This document shows, piece by piece, positions 57,854-64,000 of a stretch of DNA of 64,000 nucleotides; position 1 is the first letter of the stretch; each line of letters opens with the position of its first letter. Source of the DNA: UBA1240 sp045599185 (GTDB lineage Bacteria > Spirochaetota > Spirochaetia > Treponematales > Treponemataceae); the NCBI GenBank assembly GCA_045599185.1, contig JAZRVO010000016.1, forward strand, positions 1 through 64,000, in the 5' to 3' direction. The notes under the pieces are model-generated. The model saw nothing but the letters and a program-made list of their open reading frames with translations, did not search any database and was not told the origin of the DNA. Both the position numbers and the translations under genes were made by a program.

Positions 57854-59862
57854 AGAACTGCATCTACCTCCGCCAGAATCTGTTTGTTACTAAAGCCCTG
57901 CAAGTCCATTGCGCCGCTAGGACATGCAACGGTACATGCACCACAACCCTGACACATTGCGCTGTTAACCTGTGAAACATGTCTTGTAATTGTCGTACGG
58001 TTTGGACCACGGAAGTCTTTATCAACGTAACTAATTGCACCATAAGGACACACATTAGCACACTGACCACAGCCGTTACATGCGTTTTCGTTTGGTGTAG
58101 CAGTACAAGGGTTGTTTTTAAGTTTGTCTTTAACCAAAAGACAGATTGCTTTTGCAGCTGCACCAGAAGACTGGGCTACAGTTTCCGGAATATCTTTTGG
58201 ACCCTGGCAGCAGCCTGCAAGGAAAATACCGGCAGTTGGTGATTCAACCGGGCGAAGTTTTGCGTGGGCTTCAAGGAAGAAGTCGTTGTTATCCATTGAA
58301 GTTGTAAGCATTGTTGCCAGAGGGCGTGCAGACTTATCAGCTTCAATTGATGCAGCAAGAACAACCATGTCAGCCTTAATGTGTACCTGTTTTCCAAGAA
58401 TCAGGTCTGAGCCCTGAACGTCCAGAGTTCCGTCACTTAACGGCGTTACTTTACCAACCTGACCCTTGATGTAGTGAACGCCATACTGTTCAACTGCACG
58501 GCGGTAGAATTCATCAAACTGTTTGCCAGGTGTACGAACGTCAATGTAGAAAACGGTACAATTTGTATCCGGGTAATGGTCGCGGGTAAGAATTGCGTGT
58601 TTTGCCGTATACATACAGCAAACTTTTGAACAATATTCGTGACCTTTTGAAGAATCTGCCGAACAGCGTGAACCTACGCACTGTACAAATACAATGTTTT
58701 TTGGTTCCTTTCCGTCAGAAGGGCGTTTAAGGTGACCGTTTGTAGGACCAGAAGCGTTGCAAAGACGTTCAAATTCAAGAGAAGAAACAACGTCCGGGCT
58801 CTGACTGTAAGCATATTCGTCGAATTTTGTAAGTTCAATCGGGTTGTAACCAGTAGCAACAATAATTGCACCGTATTTTTCGGTGATTGTTTCTTCCTGC
58901 TGGTTAAAATTAATTGCACCTACGCCACAAGCCTTCTGACAGAAACCACAAACGTTGTCTTTACCGTTCTTTGCTGCTTTCTGGTGCAAACAGTAATTTG
59001 CATCGATTGTAGCAACTTTTGGAACAGCCTGTGCAAAAGGAATGTAAACTGCTTTTTTAGTATCAAGATTAAGGTTGAAATCATTTGGAACTTTCTTGTT
59101 AGGACAAGCTTCGATACATGCACCACAACCTGTACATTTTGTTTCATCAACAAAACGAGGGTGGCGTTTAATGTCAACCGTAAAGTTTCCAATGTAGCCT
59201 TTTACGCCGCAAACTTCACTGTAAGAAAGGATGCGGATGTTAGCATTCTGGCTAACTTCTGTCATTTTTGGTGTAACGATACAAGATGCACAGTCCAAAG
59301 TCGGGAATGTTTTATCGAGCATGGCCATTTTACCGCCGACAGAAACTTTCTTTTCTACGATGTCAACCGGGAAACCTGCATCAGCAATGTCGAGGGCTGC
59401 CGTAATACCGGCAATACCGCCACCAATTACCAGTGCACGTTTTGTAACAGGTGTTTCACCTTCTACAAGTTTTGTATCAAGAATAGATTTTGCAACTGCG
59501 GCTTTACCAAGTGCAATTGCTTTTTCAGTATTCTCTGCAATGTCCTTGCCAACCCAAGAAGTCTGTTCGCGAATGTTTGCAACTTCAACTTTGTAAGGGT
59601 TAAGGCCTGCACGTTCTGCACAAGAACGGAATGTTTTTTCGTGCATACGCGGAGAACATGAACACAGAACAACGCCTGTCAATTTGTCTTCTTTAATGCG
59701 GTCTTCAATCATCTTCTGACCGGCAGAAGAACACATATATGTATAGTGTGTTGAATATACAACACCGTCAACTTTGCCAAGTTCTTCAGCAACTTTAGCA
59801 ACGTCTACTGTCCCTGCAATGTTAGTACCACAGTGACATACAAAAACACCAATTCTTTCCAT
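57850..59862 (-). CDS. hdrA: HdrA-type flavin-based electron-bifurcating subunit
   Basis: 670 residues, the length of full HdrA. N-terminal VFVCHCGTNIAGTVDV and VLCSCSPRMHE; FAD motif ALVIGGGIAGITAALDIADAG near residue 143; LDCASCIVTPKM; internal clusters CTGCGACIEACP and CGFCQKACGVGAI; C-terminal clusters CNGCGQCANVCP and CQGCGACTVACP. HdrA splits electron pairs between high- and low-potential acceptors (ferredoxin is usual for the latter). The flavin and clusters are complete, so bifurcation or confurcation is likely. AGGAG precedes the ATG; 9 bases separate it from hdrC. Confidence 0.9.
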   Translation of the reverse strand: MERIGVFVCHCGTNIAGTVDVAKVAEELGKVDGVVYSTHYTYMCSSAGQKMIEDRIKEDKLTGVVLCSCSPRMHEKTFRSCAERAGLNPYKVEVANIREQTSWVGKDIAENTEKAIALGKAAVAKSILDTKLVEGETPVTKRALVIGGGIAGITAALDIADAGFPVDIVEKKVSVGGKMAMLDKTFPTLDCASCIVTPKMTEVSQNANIRILSYSEVCGVKGYIGNFTVDIKRHPRFVDETKCTGCGACIEACPNKKVPNDFNLNLDTKKAVYIPFAQAVPKVATIDANYCLHQKAAKNGKDNVCGFCQKACGVGAINFNQQEETITEKYGAIIVATGYNPIELTKFDEYAYSQSPDVVSSLEFERLCNASGPTNGHLKRPSDGKEPKNIVFVQCVGSRCSADSSKGHEYCSKVCCMYTAKHAILTRDHYPDTNCTVFYIDVRTPGKQFDEFYRRAVEQYGVHYIKGQVGKVTPLSDGTLDVQGSDLILGKQVHIKADMVVLAASIEADKSARPLATMLTTSMDNNDFFLEAHAKLRPVESPTAGIFLAGCCQGPKDIPETVAQSSGAAAKAICLLVKDKLKNNPCTATPNENACNGCGQCANVCPYGAISYVDKDFRGPNRTTITRHVSQVNSAMCQGCGACTVACPSGAMDLQGFSNKQILAEVDAVL

Positions 59863-59871
59863 CTGTCACTC

Positions 59872-60267
59872 CTATTTGCGGTACTTTCTGAAAGCACTCA
59901 TTAAAAGCTGCTGAGGTGTATCATCATCAAGCTTGGCAGGAACCTGTGAAGGATCCAGATGAAGCGGACCGCGTTCACGTTCAACAACCGTGCGAACGGC
60001 ATCAATCAATTTTGCCGGTTCTACCTGACGAGGGCAGCGTTCCAAACATGCAAAGCAAGACAAACAAGTGTAAATTGACTTGCTGTTAAGCAAAGGTTCA
60101 ATTTCACCGTTTTCTACCATCTGTACAAACTGGTGCGGATGGTATTCCATTGCGTCGTAGTTAGGGCAAGTGCCTGAACATTTGCCGCAAACCATGCATT
60201 TTTTAGTGTTTACACCGCTGGTTTCAAGAATCAGTTCTTTATACTGCTGAATTTCGCTATCTAACAT
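59872..60267 (-). CDS. hdrC: HdrC-like 4Fe-4S subunit
   Basis: 131 residues. CMVCGKCSGTCP and CLSCFACLERCP hold two [4Fe-4S] clusters, as in HdrC, which carries electrons from HdrA to HdrB. No membrane helices, so it is the soluble form. One base separates it from hdrB. Confidence 0.9.
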   Translation of the reverse strand: MLDSEIQQYKELILETSGVNTKKCMVCGKCSGTCPNYDAMEYHPHQFVQMVENGEIEPLLNSKSIYTCLSCFACLERCPRQVEPAKLIDAVRTVVERERGPLHLDPSQVPAKLDDDTPQQLLMSAFRKYRK

Positions 60268-60268
60268 T

Positions 60269-61063
60269 TTACTTTCCCTCCTTTACGCCTAAAGCTTCTG
60301 CAAGAAGTTCTGTAAAATAAACAACGTCTAAAGGTGAATTACCTTTGTTTTTAATCAGGTTGTAGCGGCACAACGGGCAGCTTGTTACCAAAAAGTCTGC
60401 GCCCATGTCCTGTGCGTTTGCCAGAATTGAAGAAGCCCGTTTAACAGGAATTGATTCATCTTCAAATGCAGCATAAGCACCGCAGCATTCGTTGCGCTGA
60501 CCGTAAATAACAGGTGTTGCACCAATAGCCTTGATAAAGTCTTCAAGAATCTGAGGATTTTCCGGATCATCAAATTCCAGAACTTTACCAGGGCGAAGAA
60601 GCAGACAACCGTAGTAAGCACCGATTTTTTTACCGGTCAAAGGGTTTTTAACGGCTGCTTTTACTTTGTCCCAGCCAATTTCATCACGAAGCACTTCAAG
60701 GAAATGAAGAACTTTTGTTTCGCCGTGATATTCAATACCATCTTGAGCAAGATATTTATTTGCCTTCAGAATCATAATCTCGTCGTTCTGCATATCGTTA
60801 TTAACCTGTTTAATAACGTTGTAACAGGCAGAACAAAGAGTTACCAACGGGGTTCCGGCATCACGGGCAGCAGCCAAAGCTCTTACAGAAGGAAGCTTTG
60901 AAGCAATCTCGTTTGTTCCCATTGGGTACACACCGCCACAGCACTGCCATTCTTCAATTTCGTTTAATTCAAAACCAAGCGCAGCAGCTGCAGAACGTGC
61001 GTACATGTCAAGGTCTTTTGCCTTGTTTTTCAAAGTACAGCCGGGGAAATAACTGTAATTCAT
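60269..61063 (-). CDS. hdrB: HdrB-like CCG-domain subunit
   Basis: 264 residues from the ATG at 61063 with AAGGAA upstream; an open frame to 61186 lacks family similarity. Two CCG motifs are complete: QCCGGVYPMG...CSACYN and ECCGAYAAF...CPLCRYN, the sites of the unusual non-cubane [4Fe-4S] clusters that in methanogens cleave the heterodisulfide. There is no coenzyme M/B pathway here, so its natural acceptor must be different (thiol protein, disulfide or the Frd pair). First gene of the operon. Confidence 0.9.
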   Translation of the reverse strand: MNYSYFPGCTLKNKAKDLDMYARSAAAALGFELNEIEEWQCCGGVYPMGTNEIASKLPSVRALAAARDAGTPLVTLCSACYNVIKQVNNDMQNDEIMILKANKYLAQDGIEYHGETKVLHFLEVLRDEIGWDKVKAAVKNPLTGKKIGAYYGCLLLRPGKVLEFDDPENPQILEDFIKAIGATPVIYGQRNECCGAYAAFEDESIPVKRASSILANAQDMGADFLVTSCPLCRYNLIKNKGNSPLDVVYFTELLAEALGVKEGK

Positions 61064-61288
61064 TGATATGTTCCTTTTTATGGCGAAAAACGCCACAGAA
61101 AACGCACCAGAGAACGATTTGGCAAAAATTCGCGCATCGTCCTCGTCTGATTTTAAGTGCTGAAAAATAAAAATACTTTGCAGCACACCATATACTTTTT
61201 ATAAGCCCAAAGCCGGCATTCAGAGGAAAGCGGCTTTAAGCATTTATAAACCAGCTGACGGCGGACAAGTCTCCCTGCCCGCTTAAAT

Positions 61289-62707
61289 TTATACCATCTG
61301 TTCAGGGTGGAAAACTTCGTCAAACTTTTCTGCTGTTAAGAAACCGAGTGCAACACAGGCTTCTTTAAGCGAAATGTTTTCTTTGTAAGCTTTTTTTGCA
61401 GTTTTTGCTGCGTTTTCGTAACCGATGTAAGGGTTAAGGGCAGTAACAAGCATCAAAGAATTGTGCAGGTTATGATGCATTTTTTCCTTGTTTGCAGTAA
61501 TGCCAACAGCACAATTGTCGTTGAAAGAAACAATTGATTCTGCCAGAAGACGTGCGCTCTGCAGGAAGTTGTAGATACAAACCGGCATGAACACGTTAAG
61601 TTCAAAGTTACCCTGGCTTGCAGCCATACCAACGGCAACATCGTTACCCATTACCTGTACGGCAACCATTGTTACCTGTTCACACTGGGTTGGGTTAACT
61701 TTACCCGGCATGATGCTTGAACCAGGTTCGTTTTCCGGAATATGGATTTCGCCAAGACCGTCGCGTGGACCAGAAGAAAGCCAGCGAACGTCGTTGGCAA
61801 TTTTCATCATGTCGCAGGCGAGTGCCTTTAATGCACCGTGGGCAAAAACAAGTTCGTCTTTGCTGGTAAGTGCGTGGAATTTGTTGGAAGCAGTAATGAA
61901 CGGTTTGCCTGTAAGTTTTGCAACAGATTCTGCAACCTTTACGTCAAAACCTTTCGGTGTATTCAAACCTGTACCAACGGCTGTACCGCCAAGTGCAAGT
62001 TCGTAAAGTGCCGGCAAGGCAGCCTGCAAAAGCATTTTGTCTTTTTCAAGTGAACTGCGCCAGCCTGAAATTTCCTGACTGAATTTGATAGGCGTTGCAT
62101 CCTGAAGGTGGGTGCGGCCGCTTTTTACGATTCCTTCATTTTCAGATTCAAGGCGCTTTAATGTAGCAACCAGAAGGTCAATTGCAGGAATAACTTTGTC
62201 TTCGATGATTAAAACAGCAGCAATGTGCATTGCTGTAGGGAATGTGTCGTTTGAAGACTGGCTCATGTTGATGTCGTCGTTTGGATGCAGAAGTTTTTTA
62301 ACCTGTGCACCGGCTTTCAGCGAATCGCCTTTTGCCATGCCTGAAGCAATTTCGTTACCGCGGTTTGCAATAACTTCGTTTGCATTCATGTTAGACTGTG
62401 TACCACTACCTGTCTGCCATACAACCAGCGGGAAGTGTTCGTTCAAGTCGCCTGAAATAACTTCATCACAGGCAGCACTGATTGCTGCGAGTTTTTCAGC
62501 CGTCATTTTTTCAGGTTTCAATGCATTGTTTGCCATTGCGGCAGCTTTTTTCAAAATACCAAAAGCGTGTGTAATTTCTCTCGGCATTGTTTCAATTCCA
62601 ACACCGATTTTAAAGTTTTCATGGCTGCGTTCTGTCTGGGCTGCCCAATATTTGTCAGCAGGAACCTGCATTTCGCCCATAGAATCGTGCTCAATTCTGT
62701 AATCCAT
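61289..62707 (-). CDS. fumC: fumarate hydratase class II
   Basis: 472 residues, the length of FumC. Motifs: GTQSNMNANEVIANRG, SQSSNDTFPTAMHIA, KSGRTHLQDATPI and the superfamily signature GSSIMPGKVNPTQCE. It interconverts malate and fumarate without a metal cluster, in the cytoplasm. It lies 225 bases upstream of hdrB on the same strand, and downstream of the dehydrogenase gene. It would supply fumarate to the reductase operon. Confidence 0.95.
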   Translation of the reverse strand: MDYRIEHDSMGEMQVPADKYWAAQTERSHENFKIGVGIETMPREITHAFGILKKAAAMANNALKPEKMTAEKLAAISAACDEVISGDLNEHFPLVVWQTGSGTQSNMNANEVIANRGNEIASGMAKGDSLKAGAQVKKLLHPNDDINMSQSSNDTFPTAMHIAAVLIIEDKVIPAIDLLVATLKRLESENEGIVKSGRTHLQDATPIKFSQEISGWRSSLEKDKMLLQAALPALYELALGGTAVGTGLNTPKGFDVKVAESVAKLTGKPFITASNKFHALTSKDELVFAHGALKALACDMMKIANDVRWLSSGPRDGLGEIHIPENEPGSSIMPGKVNPTQCEQVTMVAVQVMGNDVAVGMAASQGNFELNVFMPVCIYNFLQSARLLAESIVSFNDNCAVGITANKEKMHHNLHNSLMLVTALNPYIGYENAAKTAKKAYKENISLKEACVALGFLTAEKFDEVFHPEQMV

Positions 62708-62798
62708 GGTTTCTCCAGATTTTTTATTTGTTTTTAAGGAAACGTCGAAAATCTTCCATTATATGGCGTTTTTCTGCACGTTTCCCTGAAAATATTTT

Positions 62799-63740
62799 TT
62801 AGTTGAAATCAAGCTGGCTGATAATGCCTTTAAGGGTTTCGGCACTCTTTCTAAGCTGTTCAACTTCAGAATCTGCCAATGGAGGAGCAAGACGACCAAC
62901 AACACCCTGACCGCCAACAACAGTAGGAATTGAAAGACAAACGTCGCTGATTCCGTATTCACCGTTGAGCATTGTAGAAACGATTGTAACTGAAGGGTTG
63001 TTGTTCTTAATCATTTCGCAAAGGCGTGCTGTTGTAACGCCAATTGCATAGTTTGTACAGCGTTTTGCATCAATAATGATTGCTCCAGACTTGCGCACGT
63101 ATTCTTCAACGGCAGCTTTGTCCAATGGTTCGTGCTTGTTGCCAACTGCGTGGTTGTAATCGTCAACTGGTACAGAAGCAATGTTAACCATTGACCACGG
63201 TACGAAAGATGAATCGCCGTGTTCACCAAATACGTATGCGTGAAGGTTTGCCTGACCAATTCCGTATTCGTCTGCAATTTTTGTACGGAGACGTGCTGTA
63301 TCAAGCAAAGTACCTGTACCGATGATGCGGTTAACAGGAATTGATGAAGTTTTTGCAAGCTGGTATGTAAGAATATCTACAGGGTTTGCAACGAGAACAT
63401 AAATTGCATCAGGTGCAACGCGTGTAATCTGCGGAATAATTGACTTGAAAATATTTACGTTTGTCTGTGCCAAATCAAGACGGCTCTGACCTGGTTTGCG
63501 TGCAGCACCAGATGTAACGATAACAATATTTGAACCTTTTGCGTCTTCGTATGAACCTTCATGAATGTTAACAGGGCTCATATAAGGTGTTCCCTGACGA
63601 ATGTCCATTGCTTCACCCATTGCGCGCTTTGCATCGATGTCAATAAGAACAATCTCTGTAGCTACGCCTTTAAGACAAAGGGCGTAAGCGATTGAAGAAC
63701 CAACCTGACCGGCTCCGATAATTGTGATTTTGTTTGCCAT
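62799..63740 (-). CDS. lactate/malate dehydrogenase family protein
   Basis: 313 residues with the NAD-binding VGSSIAYALCLKG, the active-site loop TSGAARKPGQSRLDLAQTN, and the catalytic His in VFGEHGDSSFVPW. The residue at the specificity position (102 in classical LDH numbering) appears to be Arg (GAARKPG), which favours oxaloacetate/malate, although some clostridial L-lactate dehydrogenases also have it. With fumarase next door, malate dehydrogenase is the more attractive reading; lactate dehydrogenase remains open. The start follows AAGGATGG. Confidence 0.85.
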   Translation of the reverse strand: MANKITIIGAGQVGSSIAYALCLKGVATEIVLIDIDAKRAMGEAMDIRQGTPYMSPVNIHEGSYEDAKGSNIVIVTSGAARKPGQSRLDLAQTNVNIFKSIIPQITRVAPDAIYVLVANPVDILTYQLAKTSSIPVNRIIGTGTLLDTARLRTKIADEYGIGQANLHAYVFGEHGDSSFVPWSMVNIASVPVDDYNHAVGNKHEPLDKAAVEEYVRKSGAIIIDAKRCTNYAIGVTTARLCEMIKNNNPSVTIVSTMLNGEYGISDVCLSIPTVVGGQGVVGRLAPPLADSEVEQLRKSAETLKGIISQLDFN

Positions 63741-63792
63741 TTCAAACCATCCTTACGAAAAATATTCGTGACTTGTTTTGTTTTGTATTTAG

Positions 63793-63815
63793 CGCAGAAT
63801 CAGCAAAATTCTGCG
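63793..63815 (-). promoter_or_regulatory. perfect inverted repeat upstream of the LDH/MDH-like gene
   Basis: CGCAGAAT and ATTCTGCG flank a 7-base centre, next to a TATACA-like -10 on the minus strand. It may be an operator or a leader hairpin. The rest of 63741-64000 is A/T-rich and holds no supportable gene. Confidence 0.4.
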
Positions 63816-64000
63816 TGTATACTCTATTTGTAACATAGCATATTATCATTTTGGTATCGATTTGTGAAGTAGAATACCCGATAAATAGATAAAAATTTAT
63901 CTGATTAAACAGCTCTAACCACCGGTGAAAAACAAAAAAAAAACTCCGCAAAAACTGCATTTTTCTGCACAACTGCAAAAAAAAAACGCAATTTTTACGA

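Noticed and set aside
58732..59661. 309-codon open frame opposite hdrA
   Set aside because: Antisense shadow of a gene with full HdrA motifs; the translated sequence is low-complexity Cys/Asn/Phe with no domains.
60269..61063. methanogen-type CoM/CoB heterodisulfide metabolism
   Set aside because: HdrABC are present, but no coenzyme M/B or methyl-coenzyme M genes are seen and all other genes are bacterial fermentative; the Hdr set is read as a bacterial Hdr-Flx type.
63742..63978. 78-codon frame in the leader of the LDH/MDH-like gene
   Set aside because: A/T-rich, aromatic-heavy translation overlapping promoter-like sequence; no ribosome site.
1..64000. CRISPR array, tRNA/rRNA genes, intact insertion sequence or prophage
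   Set aside because: No regularly spaced direct repeats, no T-loop (GGTTCGAATCC-like) with acceptor pairing, and no transposase, integrase or phage structural genes were found on either strand.

Overview
The window looks like chromosomal DNA of a strictly anaerobic, host-associated spirochaete, most likely a gut or rumen Treponema. This rests on remembered family composition and on moderate, A/T-leaning base composition, not on a search. Supporting genes are rubrerythrin and superoxide reductase, a large chemoreceptor, an HD-GYP protein, a GH127 and a cytoplasmic GH5 glycosidase, a soluble fumarate-reductase pathway with Hdr/Flx electron-transfer subunits, and many small hydrolases and acetyltransferases. 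I see no tRNA, rRNA, CRISPR array or intact insertion sequence.

Left part (1-9900): a lipoprotein cut by the window edge, an SstT-like symporter, an acetyltransferase, a cupin, a cluster of very small genes (two ribbon-helix-helix-like proteins and two tiny membrane peptides), a ferredoxin-tailed aldo/keto reductase, rubrerythrin and superoxide reductase (oxygen defence), and an MFS carrier abutting a U32-like Fe-S protein.

Middle-left (9900-33000): a mostly minus-strand accessory region of housekeeping or detoxification type genes (RidA, two Nudix, several GNAT, MutS-like ATPase, DUF1848, MATE, PatB-like lyase with DUF3737, NimA-like flavoprotein, YczE-like membrane protein, iron alcohol dehydrogenase, serine hydrolase, formate/nitrite channel). 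Decay is visible here: a toxin remnant beside an intact HTH antitoxin, a start-less zinc-ribbon frame and a small dispersed repeat. Carbohydrate genes (GH5, GH127) and a NifX-like protein follow.

Middle-right (32700-49250): an HD-GYP gene, then an almost unbroken minus-strand block. It holds an amino-acid/amine module in two separated operons: (i) ornithine-cyclodeaminase-like protein, PII-like protein, RidA and APC permease; (ii) a four-subunit FAD/Fe-S amine or amino-acid dehydrogenase. A nearly identical 28-bp element lies upstream of both. Between them are an acyltransferase, an NCS1 carrier with a 55-residue partner, a BASS carrier, an AraC regulator and a RelA/SpoT-domain gene whose promoter is followed at once by a terminator hairpin and the start codon.

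Right part (49250-64000): a chemoreceptor, a YcgN-like Fe-S protein, and then the main point of interest. A tight minus-strand operon encodes HdrB-HdrC-HdrA-FlxD-FlxC-FlxB-FlxA followed by a soluble fumarate-reductase pair (Fe-S subunit, flavoprotein). Upstream and on the same strand are class II fumarase and a lactate/malate dehydrogenase-family gene. Together these would form a reductive C4 branch (oxaloacetate/malate to fumarate to succinate). The gene order suggests that NADH, ferredoxin and fumarate reduction are linked by a flavin-based electron-bifurcating or -confurcating complex without a membrane anchor. That coupling is inference.
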